Source: Nodosilinea sp. E11
GTDB taxonomy: Bacteria > Cyanobacteriota > Cyanobacteriia > Phormidesmidales > Phormidesmidaceae
Length of the DNA: 64,000 bases
Assembly (NCBI RefSeq): GCF_032813545.1
Contig: NZ_CP136520.1
Location: 1,110,001 to 1,174,000, forward strand
Direction of reading: 5' to 3'
The notes under the pieces were generated by a model that was given only the letters and a program-made list of their open reading frames with translations, was not told the DNA's origin and searched no databases. This document shows, piece by piece, positions 43,524 through 51,476 of this stretch. The number at the start of each line of letters is the position of its first letter. The stretch's first letter is position 1. The position numbers and the translations under genes are program-made.

Positions 43524-43566
43524 TTATTGAGGTTGTATTTTCAACATTGAGGTTGCATTTTCAACT
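43524..43566. promoter_or_regulatory. Direct repeat upstream of the DUF433/DUF5615 pair
   Basis: Two copies of ATTGAGGTTGYATTTTCAAC lie side by side (about 43525-43544 and 43547-43566), immediately upstream of the antitoxin start. Tandem copies in this position fit an autoregulatory operator for the pair. The difference is a single T/C. Confidence 0.55.
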
Positions 43567-43618
43567 TTTTTACAGATGATAGTGCTTACTACTACGCTAC
43601 TGTGTCTCGTGTTGCTAG

Positions 43619-43893
43619 TTAGCGTTCAAAAGACTGATGGCTTTCGCCACTCTGTCTACCGGCTAACAGGCCTTCGATGCCAATATGTTCGTCTAAATCG
43701 GCCCACTCAATGGCGTAACCATCGCCTAAAAGTTGCCAGTTCTGCCGTTCTTCTTGAGAGGCGTGGAGTAAACGGGATACCAAGATAGAGGAACAACTAA
43801 GCTTCGTCCATCCACCAAATCTACGATTAATCTTTCATCTGTCGTTCTGATTTGTGCTGCTAGGGGTTCTGTCTCAAGTACCAAAGTAGTCAT
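43619..43893 (-). pseudogene. Frameshifted DUF2442 gene
   Basis: Reading minus from ATG at 43893, MTTLVLETEPLAAQIRTTDE and LVDGRSLVVPLSWYP match the DUF2442 family, then the frame runs into a stop after 55 codons. In the next frame the family sequence continues exactly: LLHASQEERQNWQLLGDGYA, IEWADLDEHIGIEGLLAGRQ, to a stop at 43619-43621. A one-base loss just after WYP (near 43773) explains both. DUF2442 proteins are small antitoxin-like partners of DUF4160; no intact partner is next to it. Confidence 0.75.
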
Positions 43894-44110
43894 GCCATGC
43901 CTCCAATATGGAGTAGGGGTTGCTGGTCGCAGGTGACGACGGTGAAGAAGTAGGTGGCTCTTGGGGTTTGGGCGCAGCGACCGCGCATGGATGGGTGAAG
44001 GAATTTGTGCGTTTAGGGTTAGGTTACTGGGCAATAAAAATATCAGGGGAGTTGGGTTTCCTTTGTCAACCCAACCTACAAAAGATCTGCGATCACTCTC
44101 TGTGATCGCA

Positions 44111-45724
44111 CTAGAATGGAATAATATACTCATTGTCTTCGCTTGCATCCTCCTGAGCATCATAGCCATACTTCGACGAACTTATCGCTGCTTTGTTGAA
44201 CTTCGAGACAGATTTCATATGCTTATCAAAGTTTATAAGATCGACATTTTTCTCTGCTAGATGTTCAAATTCATCTGCAAAAGTACCCGAGAATTTGGCT
44301 TTAGAATAACCTGATGATCTTCCAACAAGGTTGTGAAGCCAGTTTGAATCAGACGTCGAAAGACTAATGCCTAGTTGAATTGGTGGTTTTTTATTTAGCT
44401 TGCCTTTTTGATAAGCAGCTATTATCAGCGCACGTAGGTGTGAATTTTGCATTTTACTCACTTGGGATATGAGGTCTTCATCAAGCTGCAAATCACACAC
44501 AAAAGCTGTCCACAAAAGCCAGGCTATTTCATGATGCTGATTAAATGCTAGGTGTCTTTTTATCAACATAGATACTGTCTCTGACCAGCCCTGTCGATCA
44601 TAGCCCTCTTGTATCGCGAATCTCTTAGTTAGTAGAAGGCAAACATAGTCAGTGCAATGATCATAATGCCATAAAACACGTTGAAGCATAGCTTCAATGC
44701 TTTCCCATGAATTTGATTTATAACATTTTGCTGTATCAAGACGACGTAGAATTAGCTTTATCGGGCTCTGCGATTTGACCAGCTTTGAAATTTCATGCGC
44801 TTTGTCAATTGCATACGAGAATTTGTCTGATGACCATACTTCAAGAGATATAGCTCTAAGTTCTTGGGCCCATACGTCGTCAAAGGCCTCAAGGCCGCTA
44901 ATTACTTTCGTTTTAGTATCGTTGATCTGGAGTTCATATGTTTGCAAAACATCGCGTAGAACTGACAAAACTACTGACGCATCGACCTCACTTCTTACTC
45001 CAATATAGAAGTCATCGACGTGACGAACACCCCCGATAATTATTTTTGGATCTATTTCACCTGTCCGACTGAGGAGTTGATTGTCGATTTCACAACTTAT
45101 AAATTCAGCAAAAATTCTGAACGCGTCAGGGCCAATTGTTACTCCTCTAGTTTGACCGCTTTGGCACTGTTGAGTGAACCAATCAAAAGCATTGAATGTT
45201 GCAACAGTAGAGTTATGCGTAAGATTGGCTTTGGCAACGTCACGACCATGAGCTACCCAAGATACCGCATGAGTATAGATGCTTGGAAAAAATTGCGAAA
45301 TGTCAGCCTTTAATATGTACGGTGAAAAACGAAGTTGAGAAGATATTCGTTCCGTTAGTTCGCTTAAAGCTGGAACAATGATAGCTCGATCTTCCGTATC
45401 ACGGCCCAACCTGATCCTGTCCAAGGACAGTTTCGAAGACTTAAATTTGGTTTCAAATATTTCCCAATTGCTGGAGATAAACTGGCAAGTGTTGAAATAT
45501 GGAATAGGATTCACTGTTCCATAAGCTCTCCGATGTCCATCATGCTTTGTACCACTGTAGCGAACGTAATCTGTTGTCCGTTTGTGGAACTTTCGCTTAT
45601 CTATATCTTGTATCTTTCCCTTAAAGCTTGAAGCTAAATTCTCACTATCGAAGCAAGGTGGTAAGACTTCAGGGAAAAAGCCCTTGTTGAGAAGTAAGTT
45701 CCGGATATGTGTCTGCTTTACCAT
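44111..45724 (-). CDS. Reverse transcriptase of the Abi/DRT (unknown-group) class
   Basis: A 537-residue reverse transcriptase. Motif A is ILKADISQFFPSIYTHA (Asp141), motif B is TRGVTIGPDAFRIFAEF (about 192-208) and motif C is VRHVDDFYIGV (Asp237-Asp238, HVDD in place of YADD). The N-terminus LLLNKGFFPEVLPPCF and the helix-rich C-terminal third (residues 300-500) resemble antiphage Abi/DRT enzymes rather than group II intron or DGR proteins; no maturase or HNH domain is present. The gene is AT-rich against a GC-rich background. The 240 bp upstream can form several hairpins. The exact DRT class is not determinable by eye. Confidence 0.8.
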   Translation of the reverse strand: MVKQTHIRNLLLNKGFFPEVLPPCFDSENLASSFKGKIQDIDKRKFHKRTTDYVRYSGTKHDGHRRAYGTVNPIPYFNTCQFISSNWEIFETKFKSSKLSLDRIRLGRDTEDRAIIVPALSELTERISSQLRFSPYILKADISQFFPSIYTHAVSWVAHGRDVAKANLTHNSTVATFNAFDWFTQQCQSGQTRGVTIGPDAFRIFAEFISCEIDNQLLSRTGEIDPKIIIGGVRHVDDFYIGVRSEVDASVVLSVLRDVLQTYELQINDTKTKVISGLEAFDDVWAQELRAISLEVWSSDKFSYAIDKAHEISKLVKSQSPIKLILRRLDTAKCYKSNSWESIEAMLQRVLWHYDHCTDYVCLLLTKRFAIQEGYDRQGWSETVSMLIKRHLAFNQHHEIAWLLWTAFVCDLQLDEDLISQVSKMQNSHLRALIIAAYQKGKLNKKPPIQLGISLSTSDSNWLHNLVGRSSGYSKAKFSGTFADEFEHLAEKNVDLINFDKHMKSVSKFNKAAISSSKYGYDAQEDASEDNEYIIPF

Positions 45725-45960
45725 ATAAAGTCTTTACTGCCACCCACAGTTGACGCCAAGCGTCTGTATCAGTACTCTTTTACATTAAGCCGTTCAGCAG
45801 AACGGTGGTCACGCAGAACTCGAAAATCTTGGCGCTGCCTGAAGGTGTGTCACCACCAACAGACAGCTAACCCCGCAAATCTAACCAGCAGATTGCGAGG
45901 CTAAGGTCATGGTACCCTAGCCACCTCAGTTTGCACTTAAACTGCGGGTAGCTAGGGTTT
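45725..45960. ncRNA. Structured region upstream of the reverse transcriptase, candidate ncRNA
   Basis: Hairpins in order: CCGTTC/GAACGG (45790-45805), GGTG/CACC (45844-45854), CGCAAATCT/AGATTGCG (about 45874-45897) and CCCTAGC-CAGTTT paired with AAACTG-GCTAGGG (45915-45957). The element 45800-45841 is shared with the ParA leader (35485-35526). Several DRT and retron systems encode a template RNA here. Strand and ends are unknown, and the last hairpin could belong to the downstream plus-strand gene. Confidence 0.4.
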
Positions 45961-46001
45961 TCGCGTTCTGTCTTCCTCAACCACACATGGAGACAGAACC
46001 G

Positions 46002-46328
46002 ATGTTTGAATATCTCGAACCCGATGCCAGCGACGACCAAGACAACCCAGGGACCGGGTCCCTGCCGCGATCGCATGGGACAGGGGGCAACGACCGAGGG
46101 ACCCGGTCCCTAAAACCCCTCAGCCCCGAGAAAGTGCGCCACATGCTCTACGGCAGCCTGGCCGCCATAGACCGCACCATCAAAATCCTCCACGCCCTCG
46201 GCTACACCGACCCCAACGATTGGAGCGACCCCATCCCCGTGCCGCCCACCAGCAGCACCCCTGGCCCAACCTCCCCAGCAGGAACAATCTGGATGGCAAT
46301 CGCCACCAAAACCGTGCTGATTGAGTAA
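46002..46328 (+). CDS. Small conserved cyanobacterial protein with in-frame palindromic insertion
   Basis: A 108-residue protein. SPEKVRHMLYGSLAAIDRTI and ILHALGYTDPNDWSDPIP match a family of short cyanobacterial proteins of unknown role. Start at 46002 is supported by GGAGA at 45989-45993; 45987 is an alternative. Residues about 17-37 come from a 63-bp stretch bounded by inverted repeats (46049-46111) that looks inserted without breaking the frame. A Pro/Ser/Thr linker (PPTSSTPGPTSPAG) precedes the hydrophobic end. Confidence 0.65.
   Translation: MFEYLEPDASDDQDNPGTGSLPRSHGTGGNDRGTRSLKPLSPEKVRHMLYGSLAAIDRTIKILHALGYTDPNDWSDPIPVPPTSSTPGPTSPAGTIWMAIATKTVLIE
46049..46111. repeat. 63-bp inverted-repeat element inside a coding region
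   Basis: AGGGACCGGGTCCCT (46049-46063) and AGGGACCCGGTCCCT (46097-46111) are exact reverse complements, each also nearly self-palindromic, flanking 33 bp that contain a GCGATCGC site. The total length of 63 bp keeps the reading frame and adds 21 residues to the small protein. Confidence 0.7.
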
Positions 46329-46479
46329 CGCCCCCGCCCGCCCCCGACGGCCTACCCATTGCCGTCGGGGGCTGCGAAGTAATTTGCTGATGGCCGACGG
46401 ATGGACTGACGAAACGGCCCCACCCAACCAGTTTTTTCACAACCCCAGTGCGATCGCACCCCTACTATCCATAACCAAA

Positions 46480-46522
46480 TGTGCCGAGGACAACAAACAG
46501 CCCTGGGCTGACGGGGTATAAA
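46480..46522 (+). promoter_or_regulatory. Candidate NtcA-type promoter of the amino acid transporter
   Basis: TGT-N10-ACA at 46480-46495 (TGTGCCGAGGACAACA) contains the minimal GTN10AC core, and TATAAA begins at 46517, 22 bases after that core, the spacing of NtcA-activated promoters. The half-sites deviate from GTA/TAC, so this is tentative. The first permease starts 70 bp further down. The remainder of 46329-46591 has no gene. Confidence 0.35.
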
Positions 46523-46591
46523 CCGTGGGTAAATTTAGCGGTTTTGCCTTAACACCCCGTTGCATTCCAGTCCTCAAGAGCGGTTCAACCC

Positions 46592-47266
46592 ATGGGATAC
46601 ACGCCCAACTATTCTGTCATTTTTAATAACCTGGGCTTTTTCATCCAGGGGGCGATCGCAACGCTGCAACTAGCCATGACCTCCATCGCGCTGGGTCTGG
46701 TGCTGGGTATTTTAGGTGCCCTGGGCCGCACCTCCGGCAACCGCATTTTGAACGGTATCGCCGTCGCCTACGTGGAATTTTTTCGCAACACGCCGTTTCT
46801 GATTCAGTTGTTTTTCTTTTACTTTGGCTTTTCCAGCGTGGGCCTGCGCATGAGCGCCTGGCAGGCGGCGGTGCTGGCACTGGCGATCAACTTTGGGGCC
46901 TACTCCACCGAGATTGTGCGGGCAGGCATCGAGGGCATCGGCAAAGGCCAGGTGGAGGCGGGGATGGCCCTGGGCCTGAAAAAAATGCAGATCTTTCGGC
47001 GCATTATCCTGGTGCCCGCCCTGGGGAATATTTACCCTTCCCTGGTAAGCCAGATTGTGATCGCCATTCTGTTTACCAGCGTGGTGTCGCAGATTTCTGC
47101 CGAGGAGCTGACCTTTGTGGGCAGCTACCTACAATCGCGCACCTTCCGCAGCTTTGAGATCTACTTCTTTATCTCGCTGCTGTACCTGGCCATGGTGTGG
47201 ATCGTGAAGCTGGCCGCCTACCTGGTTCAGCGCCGCTTTTTTGGCTTCATGCGCTACGTGCGCTGA
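46592..47266 (+). CDS. Polar amino acid ABC transporter permease (first)
   Basis: A 224-residue HisM/GlnP-type permease with about five helices. Family blocks are VEFFRNTPFLIQLFFFYFG, AINFGAYSTEIVRAGIEGIG and KGQVEAGMALGLKKMQIFRR, the last being the ATPase-docking loop. SQISAEELTFVGSYLQSRTF follows. With 47312 it forms the membrane part of a glutamate/glutamine/aspartate-type importer. It is the first gene of a four-gene set. Confidence 0.9.
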   Translation: MGYTPNYSVIFNNLGFFIQGAIATLQLAMTSIALGLVLGILGALGRTSGNRILNGIAVAYVEFFRNTPFLIQLFFFYFGFSSVGLRMSAWQAAVLALAINFGAYSTEIVRAGIEGIGKGQVEAGMALGLKKMQIFRRIILVPALGNIYPSLVSQIVIAILFTSVVSQISAEELTFVGSYLQSRTFRSFEIYFFISLLYLAMVWIVKLAAYLVQRRFFGFMRYVR

Positions 47267-47311
47267 GGGTTTTGTAGGTTTATTGCTCTCACCAATCTTG
47301 GGTTCTGCTCT

Positions 47312-47962
47312 ATGCAAGATTTCACCCTCACTAACATTACCTACAGCCTGCTGATGGCCACCCGTTGGACGATTGTGCTGTCGCTGATTGCCTTTGTAGG
47401 GGGTGGCCTGGTGGGCTTTTTGCTGATGCTGATGCGAATTTCGCCCCTGGCCTGGGTGCGGCTGCCCAGCGTGGTCTACATCGAGTTTTTTCAGGGAACG
47501 CCGCTGATCATGCAGCTGTTTCTCGTGTTCTTTGGCATTTCGGTACTGTTTCAGGTCAACCTGTCGGCCTGGGAAGCTGCCACCATCGCCCTGACCACCT
47601 ACACCAGCGCCTTTTTAGCCGATATCTGGCGCGGTTCCATTGAGGCGATCCCCCAGGGCCAGTGGGAGGCAGCCCGCGCCCTGGGGCTGAACTACGGTAA
47701 GCAAATGAAGCAGATCATTCTGCCCCAGGCGGTGAAGATGTCGGTGCCGCCGACGGTCGGGTTTGCAGTGCAGGTGGTGAAGGGCACGTCGCTGGCCTCG
47801 GTGATTGGTTTTGTAGAGCTGACGCGATCGGCGGCCTCGATCAGCAATGTCACCTTTCAGCCGTTTTTGGTGTTTTCCATGGCGGCGGTGATCTACTTCT
47901 GCCTCTGCTTTCCCCTGTCGCTGCTCAGCAAGCGCCTAGAGCGCCAGTTTGCCTTCCAGTAG
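47312..47962 (+). CDS. Polar amino acid ABC transporter permease (second)
   Basis: A 216-residue HisQ/GlnP-type permease. Conserved blocks are YIEFFQGTPLIMQLFLVFFG, TYTSAFLADIWRGSIEAIPQ and GQWEAARALGLNYGKQMKQI. It pairs with the gene 46 bp upstream. A short hairpin GGTGCATT/AATGCACC (47983-48006) lies behind it, before the binding protein gene, and may set relative expression. Confidence 0.9.
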   Translation: MQDFTLTNITYSLLMATRWTIVLSLIAFVGGGLVGFLLMLMRISPLAWVRLPSVVYIEFFQGTPLIMQLFLVFFGISVLFQVNLSAWEAATIALTTYTSAFLADIWRGSIEAIPQGQWEAARALGLNYGKQMKQIILPQAVKMSVPPTVGFAVQVVKGTSLASVIGFVELTRSAASISNVTFQPFLVFSMAAVIYFCLCFPLSLLSKRLERQFAFQ

Positions 47963-47982
47963 CCCTCCCGTCGGGGGCGTAG

Positions 47983-48006
47983 GGTGCATTCGCGCAGCAA
48001 TGCACC
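47983..48006. promoter_or_regulatory. 8-bp hairpin between permease and binding-protein genes
   Basis: GGTGCATT (47983-47990) and AATGCACC (47999-48006) flank CGCGCAGC, preceded by GTAGG. The arm GGTGCATT equals the end sequence of the MITE-like element at 49022-49087. It lies 71 bp before the binding-protein start. Confidence 0.55.
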
Positions 48007-48076
48007 ATCAAGGATCCTCGCAGAAAAAAGCTTCTCCTTGCACAACTTTTGTACACAGAATACAAGGACATAGACG

Positions 48077-49000
48077 ATGACTGTTAAGCGCAATTCCCCT
48101 GAAAATCTCAGACCCAAGCGGTTTTGGGCAGCTTGGCGACGGCCCTGGGCTGCGATCGCGATCTCCCTCCTCATGGTCATCGGCGTGGTCGCCTGCGGGG
48201 GTGGCGGCTCAATCACCGGCCAGTCGGTAGCGGGGGATGTCACTGCCCAGGCCCCAGCCGAGGGTAGTGCCCCGGTGACCGCTGGCGCTACCCTCGACAA
48301 TATTCTCAGCCGGGGCACGGTGCGGGTGGCGGTGCCCCAAGACTCGTCGCCCTTTGGCTTTGTCGGGGCCGATATGCAGCCCCAGGGCTACGACGTCGAT
48401 GTGGCGGGCCTCTTAGCTGAAGCCCTAGAGGTGGATCTAGAACTGGTGCCGGTCACCAGCACCAACCGCATTCCCTACCTACAAACTGATCGGGTAGATG
48501 TGGTGATCTCCAGCCTGGGGGCTACCCCGGAGCGGGCCAAGTCGATCCACTTCTCGCGGCCCTACGCCCCGTTTTTCTCTGGCATCTACGGGGCGACCAA
48601 TTTAGATGTCTCTTCCTACGATGACCTAGCAGGGTTCAGGGTAGGCGTTACCCAGGGGGCGATCGAAGATCTAGATCTGTCGGGCCGGGGGCCAGAGGGC
48701 ATGACCATTCAGCGCTACGACGACAACAGCACCACAGTGTCGGCCCTGCTGGCGGGCCAGGTGGATCTGATCGCCGTGGGCAACACCATCGCCGCCCAGG
48801 TGATTCAGGAAAATCCAGGCCGCAACCTGGAGAACAAATTTGTGATGCGCAACTCACCCTGCTACATCGGTGTGCGGCGCGGTGACCTCGACATGGTTCA
48901 GTGGCTGAATGTGTTTGTCACGACCAAGATTCTAGATGGCTCCCTCGACGAACTGTCGGAGAAGTGGTTTGGCGAACCCCTGGAGCTGCCCAGCGTGTAG
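48077..49000 (+). CDS. Amino acid ABC transporter substrate-binding lipoprotein
   Basis: A 307-residue SBP_bac_3-type binding protein. The N-terminal hydrophobic stretch AAIAISLLMVIGVVACGG ends in a lipobox (VVAC). The mature domain starts ILSRGTVRVAVPQDSSPFG with FVGADMQPQGYDVDVAGLLA and VTSTNRIPYLQTDRVDVVIS, all standard for polar amino acid binders. The ligand is likely an acidic or amide amino acid, which is inference. Partners are the permeases before and the ATPase after it. Confidence 0.9.
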   Translation: MTVKRNSPENLRPKRFWAAWRRPWAAIAISLLMVIGVVACGGGGSITGQSVAGDVTAQAPAEGSAPVTAGATLDNILSRGTVRVAVPQDSSPFGFVGADMQPQGYDVDVAGLLAEALEVDLELVPVTSTNRIPYLQTDRVDVVISSLGATPERAKSIHFSRPYAPFFSGIYGATNLDVSSYDDLAGFRVGVTQGAIEDLDLSGRGPEGMTIQRYDDNSTTVSALLAGQVDLIAVGNTIAAQVIQENPGRNLENKFVMRNSPCYIGVRRGDLDMVQWLNVFVTTKILDGSLDELSEKWFGEPLELPSV

Positions 49001-49021
49001 GGACATACCTTCTACAAAAGC

Positions 49022-49087
49022 GGTGCATTGCGGCTTCAAGCTACAGTCTAGTGCGGTTGGCTTGGGTTGAGGAGCCGCGAATGCACC
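49022..49087. repeat. MITE-like imperfect palindrome, copy B
   Basis: Ends GGTGCATTGCGGCT (49022-49035) and AGCCGCGAATGCACC (49073-49087), followed by CTACAT. It is the second copy of the element at 14326-14390, and again sits just before a gene (start 49118). The middle shares CAGTCT and GGTT(A/G)GCT with copy A. Confidence 0.7.
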
Positions 49088-49117
49088 CTACATCTAGCCG
49101 TTCATTCATCCTGAGCT

Positions 49118-49912
49118 ATGACCTCTCCCTATCTTGACCCGGCCACCGCTGCCGCCCAGACCGTTGGTTCTGCCTCCGATGCCATCATCATCGCTGAGGG
49201 GGTTGAAAAGTGGTACGCCAATAACTTCCACGTGCTCAAGGGCGTTGACCTGACGGTGCGCCGGGGCGAGGTGGTGGTGATCATGGGGCCGTCGGGCTCC
49301 GGCAAGTCCACCTTCATTCGCACCTTCAACGCCCTTGAGCCCTACCAGAAGGGCCGCATTGAAATCGACGGCACTGTGCTCACCCCCAAGATGCGCAACG
49401 TCGAGGCCATCCGGCGGGAGGTGGGCATGGTGTTTCAGCAGTTCAACCTGTTCCCCCACCTGACGGTGCTCGAAAATGTGATGCTGGCCCCGATGGAGGT
49501 GCGGGGCTGGAAAAAGGCCCAGGCCAAAGACAAAGCGGGCGAACTGCTGGAGCGGGTGGGCATTCTCAGTCAGGCCCAGAAGTACCCCGGTCAGCTCTCG
49601 GGAGGGCAGCAGCAGCGGGTGGCGATCGCCCGTGCTTTGGCCATGCAGCCCAAAGTAATGCTGTTTGACGAACCCACCAGCGCCCTCGACCCCGAGATGG
49701 TGCGGGAGGTGCTAGACGTAATGCGAACTCTGGCTGCCGACGGCATGACCATGGTGTGCGTCACCCACGAGGTGGGCTTTGCCCGCGAGGTGGCCGATCG
49801 CGCCGTGCTGATGGCCGACGGGCTGATTGTCGAAGAGGGCACGCCCAATCAGTTCTTCAAGAACCCTCAGAGCGATCGTACCCGTCAGTTTCTCTCCCAG
49901 ATCTTGCACTGA
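49118..49912 (+). CDS. Amino acid ABC transporter ATP-binding protein
   Basis: A 264-residue GlnQ/HisP-type ATPase. Walker A is [15 protein letters not shown], the Q-loop is [15 protein letters not shown], the signature is [17 protein letters not shown], Walker B is [16 protein letters not shown], and the H-loop is [15 protein letters not shown]. All catalytic residues are present. It completes the importer with the genes at 46592, 47312 and 48077. The ATG at 49118 lies just after the palindrome copy B. Confidence 0.93.
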   Translation: MTSPYLDPATAAAQTVGSASDAIIIAEGVEKWYANNFHVLKGVDLTVRRGEVVVIMGPSGSGKSTFIRTFNALEPYQKGRIEIDGTVLTPKMRNVEAIRREVGMVFQQFNLFPHLTVLENVMLAPMEVRGWKKAQAKDKAGELLERVGILSQAQKYPGQLSGGQQQRVAIARALAMQPKVMLFDEPTSALDPEMVREVLDVMRTLAADGMTMVCVTHEVGFAREVADRAVLMADGLIVEEGTPNQFFKNPQSDRTRQFLSQILH

Positions 49913-50020
49913 TGCACTAAGACCAGTTGCCCAAAACTTGAGATGCTGGGAGCGCCTGGCCTACGTCAGCTGGGTTGTTTTTTGGGGCTGGGTTAGATTC
50001 TAGACTGCCCCCAAGTGCCC

Positions 50021-50689
50021 CTACCCATCCTTACGCTTGTGCAGGCGGGTGAGCGAAATTCTCGCCGACTCAGCTACTTGAAACTGGGAATCTTTCTCTA
50101 GGTAGCGCAGGGCGGGCTCGGTCTTGGGCGTGGGCAAATAGCCCAGAGCTTCGGCCAAGCGCTGGCGCACCAGCCAGTCTTCCGATTGGGCAAACTTGAG
50201 AATTTCGTCCACCGCTTCAATGTCACCGATCTCGCCGACCGCTGCGATCGCCGCCTGCTGCATCACGGCCTCGTCACTTTGCAGCGCCTGCATCAGCACA
50301 TCGTGGGCGCGGGGGTCTTTGAGATTGCCCAGGGAAACCGCCGCACTAAAGCGCACCAGCCAGTCAGTATCTTCGTAAAACGCCCGCACCAACGTCTCAA
50401 AGGCGCGGGGATCTTCAAGATAGCCCAGCGCCCCTGCTGCGTCGGCGCGTATGCCGTAGTCAGGGTCAGAGGTGAGCAGATTGATCAAAATGTCGAAGGA
50501 CTCTTCGTCAGGCTTAATGCCCAGGGCAAACACTGCCATCGAGCGAATTTGCAGATTTTCATCGTTGAGGGCCTGCCGAATCAGCGGTGCTGCCTGGGCC
50601 GCTGGCACATCGCGCAAAGAGGCCAAAGCCAGCATGCGGTCTTTCGAGTCTTCGCTTTTGAGCTGGGCAGAAATCTGCTCTAGATCCAT
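50021..50689 (-). CDS. HEAT-repeat (PBS lyase-like) protein
   Basis: A 222-residue protein of 30-residue HEAT repeats such as NEDNLQIRSMAVFALG-type segments: PDYGIRADAAGALGYLEDPR, DWLVRFSAAVSLGNLKDPRA and DWLVRQRLAEALGYLPTPKT. Repeats of this kind occur in phycobilin lyases CpcE and in NblB. No catalytic residue is known, so bilin attachment, phycobilisome turnover or general scaffolding are all possible. The start is taken at 50689 (MDLEQISAQL); the upstream extension is low complexity and contains a CATCCACC-type repeat. Confidence 0.78.
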   Translation of the reverse strand: MDLEQISAQLKSEDSKDRMLALASLRDVPAAQAAPLIRQALNDENLQIRSMAVFALGIKPDEESFDILINLLTSDPDYGIRADAAGALGYLEDPRAFETLVRAFYEDTDWLVRFSAAVSLGNLKDPRAHDVLMQALQSDEAVMQQAAIAAVGEIGDIEAVDEILKFAQSEDWLVRQRLAEALGYLPTPKTEPALRYLEKDSQFQVAESARISLTRLHKRKDG

Positions 50690-50789
50690 GGGAAAGGTGC
50701 GGTGTGAACAATCTTCTTCAGTATAAGGAGATGGAGTGGGCGGGTGGATGTGTGGACAGGGGCATCCACCCATCTACCCACCTACCCAC

Positions 50790-51464
50790 CTACCGCTTCC
50801 GCAGTCGCCCAAAATGCTCCTCCCCCCGCCGGGATGAGACAGAATTGGCCACAGGTTCTAGGGTGACGATCTCAAAGTGGGGTTCAAACCGCTGGCGCAC
50901 TTCTGCTGGGGTGGTACCGAAGGGCGGGCCACCGGAGCGCGAGTGGGTGAAGAATACGGCCAGCAGTTCGCCCCCAGGAATGAGCAACTCGGCCACCAAA
51001 GCAACATAGCCAGGGCGCAAGGAGGGATCGATCGCACAAAAACAGGTGTGTTCGATCGCATAGTCAAACTGCCCAGCAAACTCGGGTACCAGCTCAAAAA
51101 TATCTCTCTGCAACAGCTGTATCGGTAGAGCCTGGGCCTGGGCCTCTAGGGCCTGAATAGCGGAGGGGGCAAAGTCTACGGCGGTGACGGCAAACCCCTG
51201 CTGGGCAAACAATAGAGCGTCGTGGCCGCGTCCGGCACCGAGGACAATGGCCGATCCGGCCTGGGGCGCAGGCTCCGCCGCCAGCAGCGAGGCAAAGGCG
51301 GGGGCGGGCTGGCCCAGATCCCAGAGGGGGGTGCCCGATTGGTAGCGCTGTTCCCAGGCGACAGCGCTCAGGGCAGAATCTTGGCCAGAATTTTGAGCAG
51401 AGGGGGTTTGTGCGGTCACAGGTGGCTCCGGTGTATGCTCGGCGTGGTGTTTTGATCTTTTCAA
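50790..51464 (-). CDS. SAM-dependent methyltransferase, TPMT-like
   Basis: A 224-residue methyltransferase of the thiopurine methyltransferase-like family. WEQRYQSGTPLWDLGQPAPA opens the domain, the SAM motif is AIVLGAGRGHDALLFAQQGF, and AVDFAPSAIQALEAQ, FDYAIEHTCFCAIDPSLRPG and GGELLAVFFTHSRSGGPPFG are typical. The first 33 residues are a polar extension. The natural substrate is unknown; small thiols, selenium or halide are options in the family. It is divergent from the gene at 51477 with 12 bp between. Confidence 0.82.
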   Translation of the reverse strand: MKRSKHHAEHTPEPPVTAQTPSAQNSGQDSALSAVAWEQRYQSGTPLWDLGQPAPAFASLLAAEPAPQAGSAIVLGAGRGHDALLFAQQGFAVTAVDFAPSAIQALEAQAQALPIQLLQRDIFELVPEFAGQFDYAIEHTCFCAIDPSLRPGYVALVAELLIPGGELLAVFFTHSRSGGPPFGTTPAEVRQRFEPHFEIVTLEPVANSVSSRRGEEHFGRLRKR

Positions 51465-51476
51465 AAGGTAGCGCGT

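Noticed and set aside
45707-45904. 65-residue plus-strand ORF upstream of the reverse transcriptase
   Set aside because: It spans the shared 42-nt element but the copy at 35485 has a stop in the equivalent frame, so the element is not conserved as this peptide.
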